The notes under the pieces were generated by a model, which saw nothing but the letters and a program-made list of their open reading frames with translations, searched no databases and had not been told where the DNA came from. From assembly GCF_000247815.1 (NCBI RefSeq), contig NC_021677.1, positions 59,955,762-60,019,761 of the forward strand: DNA of 64,000 bases. Reading direction: 5' to 3'. This stretch comes from Ficedula albicollis (taxonomy: Eukaryota; Chordata; Aves; Passeriformes; Muscicapidae). Below, one piece after another: positions 10,818 to 26,974 of this stretch; positions within the stretch are counted from its first letter, which is position 1; each line of letters opens with the position of its first letter. The position numbers and the translations under genes are program-made.

Positions 10818-13800
10818 ATTAGGAACAGTGGGTTTCTAGCAGCTGGAGAGACTTAGTAGGTTTTTGGAATTCAGCTGGTCCCAGTACTCTGTTTGATGGG
10901 GAAAGTTTGGCTAATGAAAGAAATGATTCAGTTTTACCACCAAGGAAATGTGTGCAATCAGGTTTTATTGTATTAGTAGTTGCTTTGCAGTTGGCAAAGC
11001 TATGACATGCCACAGCTTAATGAACAGAAGAGGAATTAAGGCAAAGTGAGGGGCAAAATAAAGGAAAGGCAAGGATCCCACTTGGGTGAGGTGAGCACTA
11101 AGGAGCAGACTTTCTTCTGCATATTCCCCTTGGAATATTCTGCTTTCCAGAACAGCCAGTGCAGTACTCTCCAGCTCCACTGCAATAATAAACCAAAACA
11201 CAATTAATAAACTGCTAATATCAGAAAAACACATCCGTGGGCTTTTTATGGTGGAGGAAAGCCATGCATTGAAGCCATTTAATAAATAAGAATTCCTCTG
11301 TGTTATAGTCAGCTGAAAAATCCAAGTCAAGCCAGGTGGTTTTATCCAGCTGTTATTTGTGGCATGCTAACAGCAAACCAGGTGTTATGGATATTTATTT
11401 GGTGAGGTCAGTTGGATTTTGTGGAGTCAGAGGAGTTGGGAAGAAGCTCTGAACAATCTGGAGGTATGGCTGTATGTCAGTCCAGGGATGAGTTGAGTCT
11501 GAGCCAGGTGGGACCTGTGTCCCAAATTCTGTAGTGGCTCCAGAGTATCTCTACAGTGTGATTTACCAGAGAAGGGAGAGGATTCTGGGTTAATAGTTTG
11601 TTGCAAGTTTGCTTCGGTGGCAGAATGCAATTTTTCAGTCTGCAGCAACACTCCCACTCTGTATCAAGTTATAGATCTGAATCCAGTGTTGTCAATCCAA
11701 GTGCTCTGTGTGGTGCAGTGTGAATGTCAGGAGAACACAGCCCAGGCAGAGAAAAGCTCTCTTAGACCAGGTCCTGCAGATGCTAAAACTGCATCTGCTT
11801 AAAAATTAGAAAAAAAAAAAAACCATGCCAGGAGAGGCCAAGGCTTTCAGAAGTGCTGACTCTTGGGATTTTACTGCAAGTCTCCTGGTCTTTTGTGCCT
11901 TTCTGGCTGGGTGCTGAGGTAAAACAAAATTATCAGTAGATCAGGTTTTACTGTTTGAAGAAAATAAGCAAAATCTGTGGTTGTCAAGTTTAAAGAGGAA
12001 AATGCAAGTGTGTAAATCAGAGGTATTCCAATACTTGAGTGCCTTTGGGTAAATGAAAGACACGAACCCTTTCTAAGCTGTGAATGCTTTTTAAAGCAGT
12101 CTCCTAAGTTTTGGAACCATGATCATAATTTTTGGAGTGCTTGCAGTTGGCAGATGACTGCTTTATCCTCATGGCTGTGTGCTTTGGGTTCATGAAGTAC
12201 TTGAATGCTTCTACAAAGATGTTCTGGCCTTACCCAAATCAAAAGCAGGCATCCTTCAGGCATCATGAACATACATCCCCTTGGCACTCAGCAAGAGTCA
12301 CTCTTGGAGATCCTGCCTTGGAATTCTAACTCTGTTCCCGTGTCTTGGCCAAAGTATTGCCTTTGAGAGGTGCTGCTTCAAAGTTCTTGTGGCTGATTGT
12401 TCACACAGATGCAGCGCTGTAAACATGCAAGGTGGGGAATCTGTACCCCTGGTTATTAATGGATTTGATATCTCAGTTTATTTCGGTGAGGGTGCGATTT
12501 TTGTCACCGCTATCCCAAGTCAGTTTTAGTTCAAGTGGACAATGCTGGTGGCACACAGTGTGCTCAGAATTCCAGGCAGGTTGTGTCCATACCCCCCCAG
12601 TGCCAGAGGGGCCCTTTTCCTGTCACATACCCAAGCCTGTGGCACGTGCAGTCATCTGCTTGTGCTGTCACCTTGCTCCTGCCTGGCCCTGGAGCGTGCC
12701 TGAGGATGAGCTCTTGTCCCCAGGATGCTTCAGAGCAGAGAGCTGGCCAGGCACCAGATGGGGGGACATGATTTGGGTGGTGACAGCCTGCTGATGGTCA
12801 CCACCTTCCTTGAGGCTCCTCTTTGTCCCCAGCCTGCAGTGCCCAGCTAGGCACAGAAAGGTTCATTGGGGGGAGTTGAAGGCAGCAGTGGTGGCTGCTG
12901 TTCTGCTCACTCTTGAGGGGTGCCTGGGAGATGGCAAGGAAAGCCCAAGGTTTTGTGAAATGTGCTGGTGATTTGCATCCCTCCTTCAGTGGATTGGCTT
13001 GTATTCTATGGTCTAACAGGGGATCATGCTGTGGTTTCTGTGTGGGAAGGCTGAGGACTGCTCACAAATAGCCATGAAATCTAATGTTAAAGCACTGTGG
13101 TGTTCCAAGAGCTGTTATCACAAAGAGCTGCAGTATTTTCTAGTGACTTGTGCCTCATCATCTGTATTTGTGTGCATTAACCTACTTCAGACTTGGGGTG
13201 TGCATGTGATGATTCTTTTATTAATTTTAAGTCAGGCACTTTTTTTATTTATTCTTTAAAAAGTTGCTAAAGAAGGAAAATAGCTGTTTTATTGCTCTGT
13301 AAATCGTCTGAATGAGCAGAAAAATGTATTTTGGTCTGGTATTTATGTACATGCCTATTGCAAAAATCCTATATCATGGCTTATAAAAAAAATATAGGAT
13401 TTTTTTTTCCCCATCCATTTGGGCTGAGATGGGAAGGGCTCTTCCTGATCCCAGTGAACTTGTACTTGGGATACATGGCTTGATCCCTCACTTCTTGCAT
13501 TTTAAATGTGCAGACTATGTGTGAGGTATCTGGTTTTTGTGGGAAGGGAGGGGGGCTGTGCCTCTCTTCCAGCCAATTTCTTTGGAATTCATAATTTCCA
13601 GGGCATGGTGCTGTTGTAGATCAGATGCTCCATTCTCTGACCTGGGGCTGCACGTGGTGCTCCCACGTAAGCTCCCCTTGTCTCCACGTTTTCACGTGTG
13701 CAATTTCATTTGGTCTGATGTAACTTTTTCATCTGCACAAACAATGGGAGACTCTGTTCCCTCTCCTGACCTTTGCTGAAACTTCTCATTCTTCTCTGAC

Positions 13801-13867
13801 TTTTCTGCTGGCAGTACAATCACATTTAGTGTCTCCAGGGTCAAGAGTACGTATGGGGTTTGTTTAT
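10818..13867 (+). other. Intron 1, non-coding
   Basis: About 3 kb of ordinary single-copy-looking sequence. I see no CR1 fragment and no exon with matched splice sites and sensible phase. Short frames such as 12432-12794 lack recognisable domains. Confidence 0.45.
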
Positions 13868-13985
13868 TCATGGATTTTGATTTTTGTGTTTTTGTTTTTC
13901 TTTCCCTTTCCCCCCCACTCTTTCCTTTTCATGGGTTTTGATTTTTGTGTTTTGTTTTTCTTTCCCTTTCCCCCCCACTCTTTCC
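13868..13985. repeat. Tandem duplication, about 61-bp period
   Basis: tcatggattttgatttttgt and the following pyrimidine-rich bases, ending in ccccccactctttcc, occur at 13868-13928 and again at 13929-13985. One short T-run length difference and one or two substitutions separate them. Confidence 0.9.
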
Positions 13986-15605
13986 AACTGCCACCCCATC
14001 TGCCTTTCATCTCAGCACTGAAACCTTTTTTACTTTCATGCTGCAAAGTTCCTCTCCTTCAAGTCTGTCCTAACACCTCTTCTGTGCCTTCCACTGAACT
14101 AAAACTGCTCCAGTCAAAGTTTCTCATCTCTCATCTTCATCAGCTTCACCAAGTCAAGTTTCTGCCTGTTTTGCCTTTCTGGTGGAGCCCTTCCCACTAT
14201 CCTCAAAGCCGTATGTCTTGCAGGATGCTCTCAGCATCTCAGATCTGCATTTCTGTAATGCTGTTTGCTCAGGCCTGGATAAGCACAGCACAACTTTGCT
14301 GAAAATGCAGTGGTTCCTCACGTGGGCCATCAGCTTCTTTTCATTGTGCTTAGGGAGCTTCTTGTAGCAGGTTATGGACACCCATCTCCCTGAGTCCTTG
14401 CTAGACTTTTAAATGAGTTCTTTTGGGCATCATCCCATGCTGGTTCGATCTCCCCTTTTCCTCTCCTTCAGGTCTGACCTGAAACCATGGAGTTGTGTAA
14501 GCTCCTGGAAGCAGAAGGTGCTGTCACGTGTCTGTGCAGCAGCAGGACTGTGACATCGGGCTCACAGTGGGACACCATGCCTGGTGGTGTGAGCTGAGGA
14601 GCTCTTGCAGCAGCCTGTGACCTTAGCAGTGCTTGGGGAAATGCTGAACCTGTCCTTGCCATCAGCACTGTGGCTGCCAGGAGCAAGCTGTGTGTTTTCC
14701 TGCTCCCCTGCAGAACAGCTCTAGCAAAGGTCTGTGGTTTAATTTGGCAAGTTCAGCCTCAAGTCAGCAATCTGAACTTAAGCACCACTTAAGTCTGAAC
14801 TTGCTCTAAGCCACCGGGCTTTGACAATGCATTCAAAGTTAAGTCCTTGCTTAATTGCTTTGTCTTAGTAAGACCAGGATTAAGGCATGCTGAGCCAGCA
14901 TCAGTGACTTGACAATTCAGCTCTTGCTCCCTGTGTGGAGGAAGAGGCCGTGGAGGGAAAAGCTGCCCCTGGAACACTGGAGAGAATTTTCTCCTGGTTA
15001 TCGCAGCAGCTGTGCCAGCAGCTCTGCTGCAGTACAAATCACATGGCAAACCCAGATCACCTCTGTGCTCGCTGAGCACCCTGCCCTCCTGGTGGCTTGT
15101 CACTTCCAGCCAGAGGAGCAGAGTCTCCCTCTGTTCCCTGGAGGCACCCAGCTGCTCCTGCAGCAGTTCCAGAGCCCTCCATGCACAGCAGGCACCACGG
15201 GAGCCTGGGAAAGGGGCACTCGAGGAAAGGTGCTTTGAAATCTGTGGTGGGTGAGGCTGGTTTTGTTGAGCTGTGTTTGAGGAGTCTGTGGGAAGGAAGC
15301 AGTGTCTGAACCTCTGTGTTGAAGCCTCGGGGCTGTCTTGGTTTGTACCACCTGTGGCAGCTGTCCCTGTGCCACCTGGTAGCCTTTGGGTTGCAGGGAC
15401 TCCAGATGCAAGGCTAGCCTGGAATGAGCTTTATTTCAAAGGCCTCCCTTTCACTGCACAGGGGTTTTCCATAGGAGGGCTGTGCCCTGGGAGGCTGTGC
15501 TGCAGTCAGGGCTGGATTGCAAATTGCCAATTTAACAATTCCTCCCCATCCCAGCTCTGGGACACAAGTGGATGTCATGGCACAGGATGCAGTCTTGTTG
15601 TAGTT
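13986..15605 (+). other. Intron 1, non-coding
   Basis: No recognised repeat or exon. Overlapping frames at 14909-15411 on both strands are of ordinary length for this composition. Confidence 0.45.
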
Positions 15606-19710
<4,105 letters not shown>

Positions 19711-19712
19711 TG

Positions 19713-20926
19713 GCTTTTTCTCATGGACTTATCTCTCTGTTTTGGTGAAAAAAAAAGTATGGCTGTATATCAGCACTGGTAGCAGTAACTTAGGAAGCAA
19801 TTTCTTTTGGCAAAACAGATTTTATAAATACTCCTTTGCTGACTAACATTGAGAAGACCAGGTTTGTTTTCTTTAGTGGAATAGGGCCAGGCTTTGTGTG
19901 AATTTCTGTTTGTGCTGGAAGGGGATGGCCTGGCAGCCTTGCACAGTAGCTGCAATATGGGACCTTCCCCTCACCTGGGGACATGAATTTTTGAGGAAGT
20001 TGAGGGATCTCATCACCTGGGAGGAGAGGAAACTGCTTCATCCTTGGCCTTCCTTCATCCCCTTGGGGTCAAGTCCCTGAGGAGCTCAGCTGTGGAACTG
20101 TGGTACTGGGCATGGGTACAGTTCTGGACATCTGTGGGCAGGAGGGATGAACCCAAATTGGGAAGGACACGGTGATGAGCAGGGCAGTGAAGAGAACATC
20201 CTTGCAAGAGGGGGCTGATAGAGCTGGGCCTGCCTAGGCCAGGATGGGAGCAGGGCTGCTGCTCCAAACACATCTTGGGATGATGAACAAGGAAATGTAC
20301 GAAGGAAGAGTTATTTAAACTGAAATTGCATGTTGGCACACAGGCAAATGGGTAGGAACAGGCCATGAATAAATTAGAGCTGGAAATTAGCAGAAGGCTG
20401 AGAGTAATGGCCAAAAATCTTGCACCGTCTTATGTATTTAACCAAGAATTATTTCCCAAGCTTTAAAGATGCCTCATAAAGATGTCTGCCAAGATTTTGA
20501 GAAAAATTACCCTTATTTGGCAGGGAAAATTGAGACAGTAAGATGGGGGGAGTGATGCTAATTTGCCAGAGGTGGTTCAGAGCAAGCCATAAGTTTGATG
20601 GAGCAATCTCTGCCTCCACTGGTGACTGCACAGCAAGGCTGGTGCTGTAGCTGGCCTGGTGCTGAAGGTGGAGGAGGTGCTCTCTGTAGCTTGGTAGCTT
20701 TCTGCATGTGCTGTCTGCCTGCTTTTGGGTTCTTCTGTGCCCTTGTGTGCTCAGTGATGGGCCCACTCCTGTTTAATAACTCTATTGATGATGTGGTTGA
20801 GAGGTTGAGTGTCCCTTCTGTTCGTGGATGACACCAGGTTGTGTGGATGGTTGAGGGGTTGGGTGTCCCTTCTGTTCGTGGATGACACCAGGTTGTGTGG
20901 GAGTGTGGATCTGCTGGAGGGCAGGA
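19713..20926. repeat. Right copy of the direct repeat around the long poly-G
   Basis: It corresponds to 15606-16765 but carries two adjacent copies of a 54-bp unit. It continues without a break into the rest of the CR1 element and is probably the intact version of the locus. Confidence 0.95.
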
Positions 20927-21720
20927 GGGCTCTGCAGAGGGATCTGGACAGGCTGGATGGATGGGCTGAGGACAGTTGTGTGAGTGTCTGACCAGTTGCC
21001 AGGTCGTGCACTTTGGCCACAGCAACCCCATGCAGAGCTACAGGCTGGGGCACAGTGTTTGGAAAGCTGGAAAAGGAACTGGGGGTGCTGGTCAACGGTG
21101 GCTGGACATGAGCCCAGGAGTGCCCAGGTGGACAGGAGGCCAACAGCACCTGGCCTGGGTCAGCAATAGTGTGTCCAGCAGGAGCAGGGCAGTGACCATT
21201 CCCTGTGCTGGGCACTGGTGAGGCCACACCTCCAGTGCTGTGCCCAGTTCTGGGCCTCTCATGACAAGAAGGACATTGAGGGGCTGGAGAGTGTCTAGAG
21301 AAGGGAACAGAGCTGGGGAAGGGTGTAAAGAGTGAATGATATAAAGGGTGGCTGAGAAAGCTTTGAGGGGCTTGGCTGGGATGAAAGGAGGCTCAGGGGA
21401 AACTTCTCATTCTCACAACTCCCTGACAGGAGAATACAGCTGAGGGGGGTCAGACTCTGCTCCCAGGGAACAAGGGACAGGATGAGAGGAAATGGCCTGA
21501 AGCTGCACTGGGGGAGGTCTAGGCTGGACATCAGGTGGAATTTTTTCATGGAAAGGGTTGTTAAGGAATGGGATGGGCTGCCCATGGAGATGGTGAAGTC
21601 GTGTTTTCAGGAAACAGCTGGAGGTGGCACTCAGTGCTCTGGTCTGGTTGACAAGGGGGTGATTGGTCTTGATGGACTTGATCTCAGATGTCTTTTCCAA
21701 CCTCAATGATTCTGTGATTG
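20752..21720 (+). mobile_element. CR1 LINE, about 1 kb 3' portion
   Basis: The longest CR1 copy in the window. In order it shows degenerate reverse-transcriptase segments: LLFN-like near 20770, [13 protein letters not shown] near 20820-20890, [14 protein letters not shown] near 20930-20975, the ctttggccacagcaacccca block near 21012, and the aaggacattgaggggctgga block near 21270. The 3' UTR end is gtcttttccaacctcaatga followed by ttctgtgatt at 21720. Multiple frameshifts and stops make it inactive. It is truncated at the 5' end, as is usual for CR1. Confidence 0.95.
20795..20902. repeat. Tandem duplication in the CR1 reverse-transcriptase region, 54-bp period
   Basis: Units 20795-20848 and 20849-20902 share ttctgttcgtggatgacacc and differ at about three bases. 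The matching left-hand copy near 16688-16745 has only one unit. The 54-bp length keeps frame, duplicating the [13 protein letters not shown] motif region. Confidence 0.9.
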
Positions 21721-22683
21721 TCACAGAAAGTCTTCCTGGCTGCCTGGCCCTCTGGGTCTGGCTGGGATGGTGGAACAGCTCCTGTCCCCCTCCTGCCTCA
21801 CCTCACCTGCACCTGGTTCACCTGAGGTGGCTTTAACCTTGCTCAACGTGACATCATCGTGGAGCTGCACTTCCTTCTTTTCCTGTTTTGCCTAAAAGCG
21901 TGGCTGCTGCACACAGCCCATGGGGAAATGACCTGGATGTGCCATGAGCTCCTCTGTGCTCTTCTGGAGTGCACAGAAGGGATACCCCTCATTTTGTCTG
22001 TCCTTCCAGCACTGTCTCCTTGCCATTGCCTCCCCCATCTACACAGGCAGGCTGCAGCATATCTGGTCCTGGCTGAATGTGGTAAAATGATATTGCAAAG
22101 TGACAGATGGTTCTGGCAGGCTTTTATCCCTCCAGTGCTTGCATTCCTGTGTTTTAATAGTGGTTTTAAAGGTTTGCAATTATTTCTTCTGCACATTTGG
22201 AAATTGATGGGCTTTTGCTCAACTGCCTGCATGGGAATTCACCCATGAAAGTGAACTTACTGTTTGTGGAAGGATTGGTGGCAGGAATTTTTTCACATAA
22301 ACCTGCTGCTGAATGATCACAGCGATGAATAATGAAAATGCCTGCAAAAAAAAAGTCAGTGTCTCTCTGTGGCAAATGTGAGAATAGGGTGGGGGGAACA
22401 AAAAGCAAAGTGCTTAAGCGAGTGGTTAAATTATTTACCAAGTTGACCAGCTCTACTTAGTGAGACTGAAAATTGTTTTTTTTCTTGTGGTGAGGTGAAG
22501 TGAGACTCCCTGGTGGCCAAAGGTTTGATCTGGCCCTGTGAAGAGTGGCAGATTTCACTGCAGGGAGGTAGAAACTGTAAGGCTGTGCTGATCTAATGCC
22601 CAGGGTATGGCTTTCACACAGCTGAAAGTGAGAGCAGCCTGGGCACTTCCAGTGCCAGCAGTGAATTTATTCCAAGGCATGCA
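21721..22683 (+). other. Intron 1, non-coding
   Basis: Two fully antisense-overlapping 129-codon frames lie at 21843-22248. Neither resembles a known protein. No repeat family is recognised. Confidence 0.4.
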
Positions 22684-22843
22684 GGATGTGCTCAAGTGAC
22701 AGGCTTTTGGTGTGTCTGCCCCACAAAGAACTTCCTGGTAGTCCTTTAAAAACATATTGATTGGGATGTGCTCAAGTGACAGGCTTTTGGTATGTCTGCC
22801 CCACAAAGACCTTCCTGGTAGTCCTTTAAAAACATATTGATTC
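22684..22843. repeat. Tandem duplication, 80-bp period
   Basis: ggatgtgctcaagtgacagg and the following bases occur at 22684-22763 and 22764-22843, with two substitutions. Confidence 0.92.
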
Positions 22844-25800
22844 TTCCTAGACCTCCCTTGCAAATAATTGTGGTAAAATGGACTCGCCCTTTCCTGCATT
22901 CAGCTGGGCTGGATCAGGGGTAGCAGATGGGAGAGTGAGAAAGGTGCCTGTGCTGTCCTTTTTGTGGAGGCAAGAAAAAAGAAGATTTGCTCCTGTTCTG
23001 GGTCCAGGGTGGAATATGATGTTTCCTGCTGTTTCTGGCAATCTGAAATCTGTTCCTTGTCTCAAAGCTCTCCAGTCTGTTTTGCCTGACACAAGAAGAG
23101 TTCCCATGCCTGTTTTGATTCCCGTTTGAGTTTCCAGCTGTGTTTTTTGGGGAGAGGAAGGGAGAGGCGAACACCAGCATGGCAGCTCATGAGTCCGTAA
23201 AACTCCACTGAAACAGGTCTCCCAGACCCACTTTTAGACCAGTTTTAGTCCTGGCAGTGAACTCTTCATCCAGAGTGAGACAGACATTGCAGCTTGAGGC
23301 CAGCCTGGTGACTCCTTCCAGTTTTATTCCTTCTTGCTGCTTGTGGCACTGAACTGCTTGAGCAATTTCCTGCTGAAGCAATATCCAATACAGCTGCCCC
23401 TCCTCCTATGGAGGCTGAGTCTTCTGGGGGACTTCTGTGGCTGACACACCTCTGTTATCAGTGGGGTAGTTGGTGACTTCATGAAAAAAATACTGATTTT
23501 TCCTAGCATTCCTGGGAACACAACTCTGCAGGCCCTTTCCATGCACCTGAATGTTCTGAGGACAGCACTGGAATAATCTGTGCCTGTGTAAGATAAGCAT
23601 GAAACAGGGTTGGAACACATGTTCTCTGTCGGGGAGAGAAAATTAATCCTCGTGATGTGATTTTTATCCTGCATCTTGAAGTGAGATGGCAGAGTTGTTA
23701 TAAAGCAGTCAAAGTACAGTCATTGCAACCCTTTTCTTTTGCATATCTGAATCCTGGAACTTTAAAATCCTTTCTTAGACAAAGCTTGGCATGTGGAGGG
23801 TTGCAGCCCTGGAATTGTGTGGGTGCAGATTGGGGTTTTTCTCTGCAGTGCCAGAAATAACCTGTTGTGTGATAGGTTACAGGGGCTGGGATTTGTAGCA
23901 GCTTGTGTGCAAGAGGGATGCTTCAAAGTGTTTCACCAGAGGAAATTCTTCAGTGCTGACAGCATGGATAAGCAGCAAGGTGAACTTTCTGTGGTGTTTC
24001 TACACCATGGTTTGGACTTCTACGTGAGGAGGGTTGGTTCTATGTGTGAGAAAGCTTTTGCTCAGTGGGGCTGCTAACACAAAGAGCAGGTGGAAAATGA
24101 TTGAACTCAGCATTTACCTGGGACCTACTTGATGAAGTTTCCCAATTTCCTGTCGATTTTTTTCTTCTTCCAGGGTGGGATGGAATGGGGAAAAAAAAAA
24201 GTGAGGAATTAGATAAAAATAAAACAAATTATTTCAAGAATGTTTCTGCAGAGGAAAAAGAATCGAGGTCTGAAATGTAACTAAAGAAGTGCCCCATTTC
24301 ACATGCGTTGGAAAACAAGCCTTGGAGGAAGGAACAAAAGACATTTTTCAGCTGAAAGACTGAGCTGAGCTGTTGGTGTGCCAGGCCATATGTGTCCTGT
24401 TGAGGTGATTCATCCAGACAAGCCCTGCCTTCTGTCCCTCTTCTTGGGGGGCCCTGTGGCAGCAGGCACGGGCTTGTCTGTGCTTGTGCTCCACAAAGCA
24501 GGGAGCACTGGGCTGATCTCAGGGTGCACAGCTGTCCCCTGAGCTCCTCATGGGGCTGTGTGCCCAGGAATACTCATTCCCATGTCCATCTGCTCTGGGA
24601 TGCAGCCCTGAGTGGTTGTTCAGAGTCAGGAGTCGTCCTTCACCCATAAATGCTCTGCAGCAGGGGAAAGTGGTGAGGAGGCTGCTTAACTGGGTTTTAC
24701 AAGGCATCCTGTTTGTTTCAGTGCTGGAAAGGAGGTTAATTAGATCAAATTAGGGCAACTCTATTTCTAGCTGGGGTCTGTGCAGTGTTTTTGTACTCTT
24801 CTGCTTTGAAGTGAGTTCAGAGCGACTGTTTTGAGCATCCTGGTGGAGACAGGCAACCCTGGCTGTGGGTTTAGAGAAGGCAGCCAGAAGAAAAGGTGTC
24901 TGCATTTGGGCGGAATAAAGAGAACTTCCTTAAACTTTGATATTCACATTGTGCACAGGTACAGCAGTGACTCCTGTGAGAGCCAAAGACTCTTGGGCAG
25001 ACCTGGAAATACCACGGGAGAGTGAGTGTGAAGCTGCAGTGCTCTCAGATTTTGTGTGCCTGACTTTTAGAGGCACTGCCTCAAAAATGTGCACCTCAAT
25101 TATTATTGGTATGAAATATTTATGCAGTTTAGGGAAGTTTTGTACCACTTTGTGGAGATAAGAGATTCATTATAGTTTATTGCTTTAAGAAGACAAAGAG
25201 AAGTGGGTGGTGCAGCTCCCAGATTTGCCCTGTGTAGGGGAATGAAGGGTAGAAGAAACATGTCACTGTTGTTTTGCACATTATTAACGGATGTTGGCTT
25301 TGGTCTCTTACTTTAGGTGGAATTTCAAATTTGCTGTAGGAACAGTAACTCAGTTGGCTGGGTTCAGATTTACTGTAGTTCCAAGGCTGCTCCCAGACAT
25401 GGGAGGGTGTTTTTGGTTTAATTGTAGACTTAAACTTTTATACATGATTTTCTGACAAACATGGCTTTAGAGAACAAGGTTATGATAATTTTTAATGTCT
25501 TTTTTTCTTCCTCTCCATGTTGAAGCACTGTGAAACCTGGCAAATGATTACCTTAGGGCAGGAGAATCCTCTGGTGCTTTAATGACTGTTGACCTTCACA
25601 TCCTCCCTGTGGATGATGGATGGTGTGGGGCTGCCTAAAGCAAGTGATCTCATTCTGTTCATGATTCCCAAGTTTTTTTGTTTCCTTACTTGGTAGTGTG
25701 GACAGAAACTGTAGTTTACAGCAGCCTGAGTTTCTAAATATCCTTGCTCACAAAGACAAGATTCATAGGACTTAATTTGAGTGTTGCAGGCATTTTCTGT

Positions 25801-26974
25801 CACGTTCAGGTGTCTCTGGAAGCCAGCTGGAATTGCACAGTGCAGTTTGAACCGACTGTGTAGACACTGGGTCTTCTGCTGTATTTATTCTCTCGCTGTG
25901 TACTTTGGTGACTTAAACCACTGTCCATGGTCCTGACTTTCCTTTTCATCCTATCAGCCTGCCTTCTCTCCTTGTCTGTGGTGTTAGACTGGGCTGGTCT
26001 AACAGGAGGGATGATCTGAAGGGAAATGTACTGGGTGCCTTTGATGTGCAGAGCCTTTATAGGTTATGAACAAAAATTGTGTCTGTGTATTCCCAAACTG
26101 AAGAATACATGATTGCTGTTCCCAGCCTTCCTCTGAGAACAGGCTTTGACATCATTCATACTCTATAATTCATGGTATTTTTGTAGCAGTCTGTTAAGGT
26201 CTGCAGGAGAGGGAAAGGGATGATTTAGAAAGGCAAGAATTGTCCTGTGCCTTCTGGTAGGTCTGTGACCGAGCAGGTTCTTGCTCTTTGGAGTTGTTAC
26301 TGGATTTCTTTTATCATAGAATAATTTTGCTTTCTCTTTGGAGTGCTGTTGGGTCTCTCTTGTATCACAGAATGTTTTTTTTAAGGATGATGTTGTGCTC
26401 CTTAATGTAAGCACTTGCTCCTTGTCAAACACATCCTCGTATGCCCCGTTAGGACTTGGCGCCTCGCTCCGGGGTGTTTCAAAAGCAGATTACAGAACGT
26501 CTTGTAACTCCTCAGCTGTTGGGTTTTTTAACCTGGTTTCTTAAGGAAACAAGGCTTATGTGAGCACCATTTCTCTCCCCTTGCTCCCTCCCCATGTAAC
26601 TTTTGAATCTGTTGGCCAAATCCAAGTAAAAAAAAGTAAAAAAAAAATCCACCGTTGATCTGTGCTTTGGGAAGTTCTTGGTGTTGTCTATTTTAGCATC
26701 TTTTGATAGCTGTTTCTTCCAAGAGTTTGTAGGGAGGTGACTTTGTCCATTTTGCTGCTGTAGGATTTCTTTTCTCTGTTGCTGTTGGCTCTTTGGGTGT
26801 GGCTCTTCTGCTGAGGAATGAGAATAACTCCCAAAAAAAAATCTTGGAGGCAGATCCTTCCCACCCCCTGATTTTGTGGAGAGAGAGTAAGAGAAAGAGA
26901 ACAAAGTGTTGTCCTGTTAACTGTGAATAAGCATCCTGTGGAGCTAACACATGTTTTATTTCATAATTCCTTCC
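22844..26974 (+). other. Intron 1, non-coding
   Basis: About 4.1 kb with no recognised transposon or exon. A weak, diverged two-unit repeat of about 50 bp occurs at 26284-26385, where ctctttggag starts both units. Confidence 0.4.
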
